This document shows positions 11,085 to 21,116 of a stretch of DNA of 64,000 bases, one piece after another. The stretch is taken from NCBI GenBank assembly GCA_951799425.1, contig OX637394.1, forward strand, positions 1,685,501 through 1,749,500, read 5' to 3'. The notes under the pieces are model-generated. The model made no database searches, was not told where the DNA came from, and was given only the letters and a program-made list of their open reading frames with translations. How positions within the stretch are numbered: the first letter of the stretch is position 1; every line of letters starts with the position of its first letter. The stretch is from Ilex aquifolium. Taxonomy: Eukaryota > Streptophyta > Magnoliopsida > Aquifoliales > Aquifoliaceae. The position numbers and the translations under genes were made by a program.

Positions 11085-12290
11085 CGCCCCACCACTACCT
11101 CTACCACCCCCACCCCCACCACCACAACCATTGCCGCCACCGCCACCACCCACCCCCACCACCGCCACCGTCCCCACCCCCACCACCACCACCACCGCCG
11201 CCACCATCACCACCACCACTGTCGTCATCGCCGCCACCACCAGCATTGCCACCACCATCGTCGTCGCTGCCGTCACCACCACCGTCGCCATCGCCGCCAC
11301 CACCACCACCGTTGCCGTCGTCGCCATCACCACCGCCCCTGTCATCACCACCAGCACTGCCGCCGCCACCGCCGTCGTCGCCGCTGTCGCCACCATCGCC
11401 ACCCATCAGTGATTGTTACCACCGTCGTCCACCACCACCTCCCTCCACCATCGTTATCTCATTTTTATATTTATTACTACTACTCCCATCATTCCATTAC
11501 CACCACCACCATCACCACTACCACTACCGCCACCCCACCACCACCTTTGCCATAACCACCACCCCGCCACCATCACCACTCCCACTCCCACCCCCACCGC
11601 CCCATCACCACCATCCCACTACCACCACCATCGTTACTGCCACCCTACCACCACCGCTATTATCCCACCATCACCCCCACCACCACCACCCCCACTACCC
11701 CACCATCGTCACTCACCAGCGATTGTTACCATCGTCGTCCACCGCCACTACCCACCACCATTGTTATCTCATTCTTATATTTATTACCATCACTACCTTC
11801 ATCCCATTACCACCGTCGCCCATCGTCAGTACTCACCACCACCATTATTTCCTACCATAACCCATCGCCAACCGCTACCACAACTCACCACCACCTGTCA
11901 TCGCCAATCACTGCCGTCACCCACTGTCACTCACCCCCCTACCACACTTACCACCACCACCATCACCGTCATTATCCACCACCCTCACACTGTCACTCAG
12001 AAGCATCTGTCGTCGCCCACTACCGCCACCACCACCATTGTCGTCCTACCACCACTATTGCCAACCACCATCACCGTCGCCCACCCACCATCACTACCGC
12101 CGTCACCCATGACTGCCACTACCTCCATTGTCACCCAAAATCCATTACCACCATCACCATTGCCACTCACGGTTGCCACTATCACATGCACCATGATCAT
12201 TGCCACCCACCACAACCATCACCATTTCACACCATCACTATTGCTGTCCACCACCATTACCATCGCTCACTCTCACTACAATCGATACTT
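11085..12290. repeat. CCACCA-rich low-complexity block with a ~309 bp higher-order period
   Basis: About 1.2 kb of CCACCA, CCGCCA and CCATCA triplets, strongly strand-asymmetric in C versus G. A larger unit is visible: a segment GATTGTTACCACCGTCGTCC at about 11410 followed by ATTTTTATATTTATTAC recurs at about 11720. Because the triplet repeat lacks stops, long open frames arise on both strands (Pro/His-rich on plus; Val/Ala- or Gly-rich on minus). These change frame character freely and are not credible proteins. Confidence 0.85.
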
Positions 12291-12738
12291 AAATTTTTTC
12301 ATCTCTCCTCTATATTTAAGATTTAATTTTTGGTATAAATACAAATATATTTGTTGTTAATAATTTTTTTTATTACTTCGTACCTTTAGACACGAACAAT
12401 AACTTATACAATTATATTGCATATTTAATTTAATATTTTTTTTGCTATAAGATGTTCAAATTCGTATCGATTACTCCTTCAAATTCAATCATATACATAA
12501 TACCAAATGACTTTTGTCTTCCGGATGTTATTTTAATCTTATACGACTCATTTAGTACCTTATCTTATATGACAACCACACAAGTATCTTCCGAAGGTTA
12601 TTGTATACAGCACAGCTTCTCGTAGTTCATTTTTCAGGCGCCACAAATATCTTCCCCTACTGATGTTTACAACCTGCTTTCTCATTGGTCTTTGGTAGCA
12701 ATAAAGAGAGAGTGAATCGGGAGACCTGACCATCAGCC

Positions 12739-15700
12739 ATGGAAGCGCAAGAAGCAGTAGTTATCGTAGTAGGAGCAGGCACAACTGGCGTTGCCACCGC
12801 CGCATGCCTCAAAAACCTTTCAATCCCATACATAATTCTGGAGAGAGAAGATTGTTTCGCTTCATTGTGGAAGAAATATTCATACGACCGCCTTCATCTT
12901 CACTTGGCAAAGCAATACTGTGAGCTACCTCTCATGCCATTTCCGACCACTTTTCCTACATACGTTTCAAGGACGGAGTTTATACAATTCTTGGATGATT
13001 ATGTTTCTCATTTTCAGATCAGTCCTTTGTACGGAAGATCCGTCGAATCCGCCATTTACGCCGAAGATTCGAAGAAATGGTGCGTTCAGGCGAGGAATTT
13101 GAGTTCCGATGAGGTAGAGGAATATTCCTGCAGGTTTTTAGTGGTGGCTACTGGAGAAACGAGCGATCCATTCATCCCGGAGGTTGAAGGTTTGAATACT
13201 TTCACCGGGGAAGTCATTCACTCGACTGGATATAAAAATGGAGAGAAGTATCGTAATAGAAGCGTTTTGGTTGTTGGATCTGGAAATTCTGGTATGGAAA
13301 TTGCACTTGACCTAGCTAACTATGGAGCCAAGACGTCCATCGCTGTACGAAGCCCGGTAATTATTTCATGAGCAATTTTCCTTGACCTAATTTATTTACG
13401 GTAATGTTATTTAAATTTAAAAATATAACTTTATTTGTTAACTTGATTTATTATGCCTTTTGAATTGATTATTGACCTAATTAAACATAGGAACTTATTC
13501 TTCCTCCAATGGTTTCAATAAAATTAAGATCAATAAATGAGATCAAATTTTTAGGTCTAAATAGTATTACTCATTTATTTAAGGGAAATGTTATGTATCC
13601 CAAATGTGTAACCCAAATTTGCATTCCAAATGAAGGGGGACCGTTAGATGAATGAGTCTCATTTAAAAAAGTTAATAGGACACACTCATCCAACGGTCCT
13701 CCTTCATTTGGGATGCAAATTTGGGTTACACATTTGGGATACATAGCATTGCTCTTTATTTAAAGGCTAAAATATGTATTTTTTGTCAGTAGTTATTGTA
13801 TTAATTTTGTCAATTTAGTTCCTAAAATATTTAATTCGTGTCACTTGATCCTAATTAGACAATTCATCAAGTTTTTTGGCAGAAGTGACCACCTGTCATA
13901 TTTGTAGATGGTATCATATGTTCAACACGTGATTATTCTGTCAAAAATTTATCAGTCCGTCTATGTAAGGACTAAAATAGCACAAATTGAATAATTTAAG
14001 GATTAAATTAACAAAATAGATACAATGAGAATTAAATTGATTTAAAAAATGCATACTTAACTACTATTAAATCCTTTATTTAAAGTAATGTTAGATAAAA
14101 GAATATACATAAAAATCTAAACCAGATACTTTTGTTCCATTTTTTTGGTAATTATTATCGTTAAATTGACAGTGAACTCTAGTATTGAATGAGGTTTACT
14201 ATCTCAATAACTGTAATACATAAATTTAGGGAATTAGATCACTAAATAAAATTTAATAATTAGTAGTATTGTTATTTCACTAATTTTAGATCTATATATA
14301 ATTTATTTATATGTTCATTTAGGTATGAGTAAGACTAAAACACGATAAAGTTATTGAATATAAAGTCACAAGTAAATAATAATTTGGAGTTAAGTTATGA
14401 TAAGAAAAAAAAAATCATTTTTGACTCTATGAGGGTCAACTTAAGACCAAAAAAATTGTGGTATCTATATGAAATGTTTAATTCTAGAGTGTTCATATAA
14501 GCTTCAAACAATTCGATATTCTTATGATAGATTTGATTGGAATATTATCCGACATTTTTGTGTTTGTGTTTGTGTTTGTATTTGTGTTTGTTTGTACTGT
14601 GACGCCTTACGTGTGTGGGGGTGTTTGAATCGTGCAGCTTCACGTTATCTCAAGGGGAATGATGTATATGGCGTCAATTTTACTGAGGTATATTCCCTAC
14701 AAGATGGTGGAGTCTTTGTTGGTGTTGCTTAGCAAGCTAGTGTATGGGGACCTCAGCAAGTATGGGATTGAGAGGCCTAAAGAGGGTCCCCTCACAATGA
14801 AAATGAAGTATGCCAAGTACCCAGTTATCGACTTGGGAACCACCAAGAAAATAAAGTCCGGTGAGATTCAGGTAGTCCCCCCTTTCCTTTTTCCTTTCTT
14901 TCTTTCTTTCGCTTTTATCAGATGGAAATTGCAGCATAATTTTTCACATGAATTCTTCTAGGGTACGTTTGGTTAGAAAAGAAAAATATGATGGAAAAAA
15001 ATGATAGAAAATAAAGTGGAAGTAAAGAAAAAAAAAATATTTTCTCACATATGTTTGATTAGGATGAAAGTTTTCGTACTTTACAAATTAACTTTTTTAA
15101 TTTTTGCATAGGGGAACAATTAGCTTGCTAAGCAATGTTACTAGGCTTAAAATGTTGGATTGATTTGTTGACATAATCAATTATTACTATTGATTTAACT
15201 GTGAATTTTAAGTATTTGTTGGGATTCATTACCAATTCAATTATTATAACACCAAATTTGATACCTGAATATATTATCAATAAATGAAGGGATATGTGAT
15301 GATTGAGGAGAAAAGACGAGGAAAAAAACATGGGTACAATGGGAATTAAAATAAGAATAAAAATGTGTTTCTCAAATTTGTTTATCAAATTTTGTATATC
15401 AAATGATGTGTTAAAATTTATGTATTGAATGTTTGATAGAAGTTATTGGACCTCACTGAAAGGGAAGCTTCTCCACACTTTTTGCAAGAAACCAAAGCCA
15501 CCTTTACATGCGTACAGCCCACCTAAAGCCAATGATCTACCCATTAAGATTGTCTTCATAGATTTTTTTTTTTTTTTTTTTTTCTAACTGTAGATTTTTT
15601 TGTTCAATGGGATAAATTTTTGAATATTTTTTATATTTTATTATTGGGGCAATACTTCGGCTCTCATGTATGCCTCATTGGGCACCCTTAGTTGGCCCAA

Positions 15701-16317
15701 TTATCGCGCCTAACGGCAAAATTATCAGCCCATAGTAAGCCCAACTGCCTGCTGGCAATCATGCCGGGCTAAACAGGTCAACCCACATGCCGTGTTGAAT
15801 TTGTCGACCATTAGTTATGTAGCAGCCCACGGGGGTGGGCGGTGTCTGGTTGAACATATATGTGACCATTAAACATAAAACATGGTTCTTTTTCACATTA
15901 TTTTATCGATATGCATATGTATGTATCACCAGGTCTTGCCGGCAATAGCCAAGCTATCAAGCAATGTTGTGGTCTTTGTAAACGGCGAATCACATCCATT
16001 TGATACTATTATTTTCGCTACCGGATTCAAAAGATCAACACACAAGTGGCTTAAGGTAATTTTAAAAATACATGAAGATTTAATTTTCTCATCGTACTTG
16101 TCCCTTTTTCAGAAAAATACGATGATTTGAACAATTTTATTTAATTAAACAGGGCGACGATTATCTTCTGGGTGAGGATGGGATTGCAAAGCAAAGCTTT
16201 CCAAACCACTGGAAGGGAGAGAAGGGATTGTACTGTGCTGGACTGTCGAGAAGAGGATTTTATGGAGCTGCCATGGATGCTCAAAACATAGCCAAGGATA
16301 TCAAGATGTTACTGTAA
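12739..16317 (+). CDS. YUC10: YUCCA flavin monooxygenase (YUC10/11-like), indole-3-pyruvate monooxygenase
   Basis: Four exons: 12739-13356, 14638-14871, 15933-16055 and 16153-16317 (TAA), 379 residues; all introns are GT-AG in phase 0. YUCCAs convert indole-3-pyruvate to indole-3-acetic acid using NADPH and O2, the last step of the main auxin pathway. Motifs: FAD-binding GAGTTG (12-17), an ATG-containing motif VVATGET (135-141), the FMO signature [11 protein letters not shown] (155-165), NADPH-binding GSGNSGMEI (180-188), YGDLSKYG in exon 2, and FATGF (312-316). The short N-terminus and the [13 protein letters not shown]-type end (here [19 protein letters not shown]) match YUC10/11, a group I recall as seed- and embryo-expressed. 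The glycine loop is GAGTTG rather than the usual GAGPxG, but its glycines are intact. Intron 1 carries a MITE. No premature stop was found, so the gene looks functional. Confidence 0.95.
13583..13754. mobile_element. MITE, Mutator-like, 172 bp, in YUC10-like intron 1
   Basis: Perfect 9 bp TSD TTTATTTAA at 13574-13582 and 13755-13763. The left TIR is GGGAAATGTTATGTATCCC; the right, reverse-complemented, is GAGCAATGCTATGTATCCC. The arms pair for about 70 bp, including AAATGTGTAACCCAAATTTG and the CCGTTAGATGAATGAGT-type inner motif, leaving a small loop. It lies well inside the intron, away from the splice sites. Confidence 0.85.
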
Positions 16318-16396
16318 TTTGCAAAAAGATATCAGTGTTAAAGAGTGTAGCCCAATAATTATGTAGCTGTACACAACAGTGTTAAGAGTATACCAA

Positions 16397-16402
16397 AATA
16401 AA
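16397..16402 (+). terminator. Possible poly(A) signal AATAAA of the YUC10-like gene
   Basis: AATAAA, 80 bases after the stop codon, is the best near-consensus signal in the 3' flank. Plant signals are loose, so this is tentative. Confidence 0.35.
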
Positions 16403-16684
16403 TTTATCTTTATGTACTCCATTTGGAAGAGTGTCCTCGTAGCTTGTGGTCTGGTTTATGGTTAAAAAGGCCCAAGTTCCTCGACCAACAATAATTTTGT
16501 TACATATCAGTTGTTTGCAGAACGAGTTTTTTTTTTTTTCCTTCTTTTTTCATTATTTGATAGATCTCTATGAGGAGAAGGATAGGTTTAATAAAAGCAT
16601 TACACTCTGAGATTACCATTCTCTAACTTCAAGTGAAGGTGGATTTGACAAACTTGTAGAATCATCCACATACTAATAATAGGC

Positions 16685-17653
16685 GAATCTATTACCAATG
16701 TACAGTTATTTTAAAACATATATACCAAAATACAGCACTTTTAAACTTATTTACCAAAGTACAGCAGTTTTTAAAAGCGGATGTAATAATCCCGCTTTTA
16801 TTAGAAAGCGGATGTAATAATCCGCTTTTATTAGAAAGCGGATTTCGCTTTTTACCCTTTTTCGCGCAACCCAGTTACTCCGGCACTCTCTCTCCTCTCA
16901 TCTCCAAACACACCCAATTCACCATCCTTGACCTCTCCGACGATGATGAAAACATCCGAGCTTTATTCTCCAAAGAAATCAAAGAAGGTGAGGGATTTAA
17001 TCGAAGAAGGTTACATATGGCAGGTTGGTAATGGAGGTGAAATCAAAATCTGGGAGGACAGCCTGGATGCTAGGATATAATCAGATCCCAAATATTAAAC
17101 ACAACTAAGTACTGGGTTGAAGAAATACTGGTCAGGGTTCAACTTCCACGGCCCAATTCCTTCTCTCTCCTCCCTCCCTAATCTCCAATCCCTCTCCCTC
17201 TCCCTCCGATCCAACTCGTTCTCCGGCTCAGTCCCTCCCTCCATAACCACCCTCAAAGCAGTAGTTGTTGTTGTTGCTAAGGGAACCGAAGGTTAGCTAG
17301 GATTCGACGGTTTAACTCAGTTAGAAGTGGTCGAACTCAGTCAAAACTCGCTTTTGTTGAACGAGAATCTGCCCAGGCGTGAAAAGCGTGTTTATGAAAC
17401 ACGTTTTTTACCATTTTTATTAAAATCGTGTTTGGTAAACACGCTTTTCTCACAGCCCAAAATTTTTTTTTTTTTAAAAAGCGGGATTGTTAAATCCGCT
17501 TTCTAATAAAAGCGGGATTATTACATCCGTTTTCTAATAAAAGCGGGATTCTTACATCCGCTTTTAAAAACTGCTGTATTTTGATAAATAAGTTTAAAAG
17601 TGTTGTATTTTGGTATATATGTTATAAAATAGCTGCACATTGGTAATAGATTC
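16685..17653. mobile_element. Pack-MULE-like element with captured LRR gene fragments and a LINE fragment
   Basis: Perfect 10 bp TSD AATAATAGGC at 16675-16684 and 17654-17663. TIRs of about 160 bp begin GAATCTATTACCAATGT at both ends and contain repeated GCGGATGTAATAATCC-type motifs. The non-repeat interior (about 16860-17450) resembles protein-coding DNA on the plus strand: YSGTLSPLISKHTQFTILDL (about 16872-16932), FHGPIPSLSSLPNLQSLSL with NSFSGSVPPSITTLK (about 17142-17262), and GFDGLTQLEVVELSQNSLL (about 17300-17360), all leucine-rich-repeat-like. Between the first two is VRDLIEEGYIWQVGNGGEIK with IWEDS (about 16988-17060), like the C-terminal region of plant LINE reverse transcriptases. 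Stops and frame changes make it non-functional as a protein. No transposase is visible. Confidence 0.75.
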
Positions 17654-17673
17654 AATAATAGGCCCCGAACTTT

Positions 17674-17700
<27 letters not shown>
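17674..17700. repeat. (GA)n microsatellite
   Basis: Uninterrupted GA dinucleotide run immediately 3' of the Pack-MULE-like element. Confidence 0.9.
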
Positions 17701-17705
<5 letters not shown>

Positions 17706-18049
17706 AACGGAAAGGTAGGGGTACCAATTTCAATATGTGTGCTTTAATAAATTTTGGTCGTCGTGCATTAAATAATTATTAATTATTAATTAAAATTTTA
17801 TAAAATAAATAATTATGTATATGACGTATTTTTTTTGATTAAAAAATAAAAATATCTTATGAAGAATAATTTAGGATACCTAATGGGACACAAAATTAAA
17901 TAGGTTGATTCTCATAGTGTGAGTTTGACTGGTTGTTGAACAAGCCTGTGACGGAAGTTCCTCCGTCACATTTTGTATTTACTCAAGTCAGTGACTTCTT
18001 TGTTTTGGATTTCACTTCGTCTTGTACCGAAATTTATCATGTCTATGTA

Positions 18050-18330
18050 ATTTTTATTATATTTATAAATATTTTTATTATTGTTATAGCACTTAAAAAA
18101 ATAGTAAAAATAACTATCATAAGATTCATAACAGTGATAAAAATATTTACAAATGTGATAAAAATACCCATAAATATGGTAAATCAAGCACAAAAATAAT
18201 AATTTTTTTTGTACTTAAGAAAAATTATAAAAATAATTACCACAAATGTGGTAAAAATTTCTACAAAAGTGATAAATTTTTAATTATAAAATAACTCATA
18301 AAAATAATAAAAATATTATTTAAAATAATA
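18050..18330. repeat. AT-rich degenerate minisatellite
   Basis: Recurring variants of ATAAAAATATTTACAAATGTG and CACAAATGTGGTAAAAAT, several locally palindromic. It has open frames on both strands, but the composition is simple and no gene is supported. Confidence 0.45.
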
Positions 18331-19329
18331 AATTTTGGAGGTACGGTACCTAAATTTTTTTTACGGTACCGAAATCAAATTCCTTTGTTTTATACAACTT
18401 CCCTGATGCAAAAATCAGTGGTCCCACGGAATAACAAATTAACGACGTTTAAAGAATAGGTTGTACTATTGTACGTTAAAAGTAAATTTCGTTAAATTTT
18501 AGGAGTAGTTCAAATAGTAATAGAGATAAATTATAAATTTAGTTGTTTTAAATTTGAATCTTGCTAATTTTTTGGGATCAGGTCCTCATGAATCCCCTAG
18601 TTCCGATATGAATATCCTAATTTTGATCGAATTAAATAAGAGATTAATAAAAATGCACATAAGCTGACTTAAATACTTCTAAATGTTGTACTCTTGCAGG
18701 CCTTTTTCATTTATTTACGGTACAAACTAATCTTAAAGGAATCTTCAACAACCTGACCCTGCACAGAGTCCGAATTGTGATTTAATGAAAAAACTCTCCC
18801 TCTCTCACACACAGACACACACCCCTAAAATCTTAATTTAATGAGAATTTTATATTAGACATGTTCTCCGACTCCGAGTTTCAATTCTTATTAGGGGTGA
18901 CCAAAAGAAAGGTTATGCACAAATCTTTATCAGCCATCTCTCGTAACCAATAGGCCATCACCACATCAAAGCAGCCAGAAGGCTGCTACATCAAGGGTCA
19001 TGCCATGAGAAAGATTCGTAACGTATAATTTAACACATGTAAATTGTTTGTTTTATTAATAAGGCTGTCTTATTCAATACTTCTAAAAAAATTTAATTAA
19101 TGAAAAACCTAAAAAAGAAAAAAAAAGTGCGAATCATTCTTTTTTATGGTTCAAAGGATTTTGATCAAAAAAATGTTTGTGGCTTCTAGAAGACCACTGA
19201 CCTAAGCAATAATTCTTCAGTTTTATAAGGTTTGAAGGACTTGCACTAATTGTTTTGTGATTAAAGTGTTTGATTGAGAGGTAAAAAAAATTGCAGTCTT
19301 TCGAATCAAAATAAGGGGCTTGATTGTAA

Positions 19330-19694
19330 GAGCAACTCTAAGGGAGTGACATCAAGGGTGACAATTTCATATGTCACTCCAAATTCAAAATTTGTCGCTC
19401 CAAGAAGGGTGGTATCAAAGGTTAAAAAATGGCATCAAGGCTCTTGGGGTGACATTTTTGGCAACTCTAGAGAGAGAAAAAGAGATGTTGCAAATGAGTT
19501 GATGAATATAAATCCGTTAGATGAATATAGATCTAACGATTCATATAGATTGATGAATAAAAATATGAAAATGACACCCCATTTTGGCACCTGTCATTAG
19601 AGCAGATTTATAATTCAGGAATGCCAAAACACTGTTCAAAATTATAAATGAGTGATTTGACACCTCAAAATGACAACTCCCTTTAGAGTTCCTC
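19330..19694. mobile_element. Tourist/Harbinger-like MITE, 365 bp
   Basis: TIRs GAGCAACTCTAAGGGAGT (left) and GAGGAACTCTAAAGGGAGT (right, reverse-complemented), flanked by TAA at 19327-19329 and 19695-19697, the 3 bp TWA duplication typical of PIF/Harbinger elements. A second family member in opposite orientation lies at 50861-51248. The open frame crossing its left end is fortuitous. Confidence 0.75.
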
Positions 19695-20262
19695 TAAGAT
19701 AAGACAGTAGTCTAAGAATGCAAAGGCAACATATCAAATAGATTATAACTATTCATCCTAATTGTGAGGATATTATCTATTTTAAGTGTTTATATGTATT
19801 CACGGTTTTACTCTTCTAAAATTTTCCCCCTAAAAAATACATTTTAATAGTTAAGTCGGAGAAATTACATAAAATAACCCAAAAAAAATTTCCTCTCCAA
19901 GCAACGTGGGATAGCACACATGACAGCTGTAGTATTTCCTCACCTCGAAAGACATTTTTGGCACGCTACTACACACACAGGGTTGTCATTTTTTCCTCTT
20001 TTTTTTTTTTTTCTCCCTTTGTTCTCTTGTGATGATTGTGAAATTTTTGATCGTTTATGATTAGTCCAGCTAATAGAAAGTGTCCCATCAAGGGTATTTG
20101 TTTTCAACTTCAAGATCTAATTAAATCTTGAATGATGGTATCTGTTTATGATTATTAGAGTTTTGATTTTTAATTAAATAGTTTAGGTGCTTGTTGAAAA
20201 AACAAGACGTAGAGGAAGTAGAGGGACCAAATCAGAGCATGTCACAGTCCGATCTTGCTTAT

Positions 20263-20270
20263 TATATAAG
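20263..20270 (+). promoter_or_regulatory. Candidate TATA box of the quinate dehydrogenase-like gene
   Basis: TATATAAG lies 106 bases before the ATG at 20376. A start site about 30 bases downstream would leave an 80-base leader containing a CT-repeat (20321-20341), a common plant 5' UTR feature. Confidence 0.5.
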
Positions 20271-20375
20271 GAAGCTTGGCTATTACCTGGCTATGCTTTT
20301 ATACAAGCATTATAACTACCCCTCTCTCTCTCTCTCTCTCTCCTCACACACATACACACAAGCACACGAGCAAGC

Positions 20376-21075
20376 ATGGGCTTCAAGGGCGAGCTCTTGG
20401 TGTGCGCAATATTAGAATGTGAAACCATGGAACAAATGTTATCTTCCATGGAGAAAGCAAAGGAAGAAGGTGCAGATTTAGTGGAACTCTGTATAAACTC
20501 CATGTCCTTCTCCCACATTTCTGAGGTTGAACAACTCCTCAAACAGAGAACTCTCCCTGCAATCGTCTCTTTCAGGTACCCTTTTTTTTTTCCTATTTCT
20601 TTTTTCCTTCTCTTTTGACCCCCTAATTACCTAATTTTGTTATGTAAGTGTAAGTCTGCCTTTCCATTCCATCGCTCCTTTCAGTTTCTTTGTTTAGCAC
20701 CATAATGTAATTTGATCCATCTTCCACAACTTGATAATATTATAATTAAAACAATAACAGTAAAGTTCGACAATCTTTTGAGGGACGGGAGTCTGACAAA
20801 GAACTCACATAAGGGAAAAAGAGAACATGAATGTCAAAGGCTTAAAAGGCCCTCACTGCAGCTCTGGCATATAGTTTTTTTTTTTTTTACTGTAAAGGAT
20901 GTTTGGACCATTTTATGCACATTTTGTCTCTAAATTTACAATTTGTCCATGCTACCACTTTGAGGTTCTATGGGATATAGTTCAATCTACTCCCCCTCGG
21001 TCTTTCTTTCACCTGTTTGTTGTTGGTGTTCCTGAAGCAAATAACTGGGGAATCAAAGAACCAAGAAGACACCTG

Positions 21076-21116
<41 letters not shown>

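Noticed and set aside
11078-12360. Pro/His-rich open frames of 260 and 315 codons, and Gly- or Val/Ala-rich frames on the other strand
   Set aside because: All derive from one CCACCA-type simple repeat that lacks stops in several frames; no start context, introns or domain.
18050-18330. CRISPR-like regular repeats
   Set aside because: Units are degenerate, AT-rich and without distinct spacers; the window is plant nuclear DNA.
19274-19600. 108-codon open frame
   Set aside because: Runs into and along a MITE; the second copy of that MITE codes differently.
20783-20877. Possible second exon of the QDH-like gene with a SHKGKREHECQR reading
   Set aside because: It ran into a poly-T tract and left the conserved CLQVLRLAL-NVEFVE segment missing. 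The true exon 2 is at 21747-21828, which restores frame and conserved sequence.
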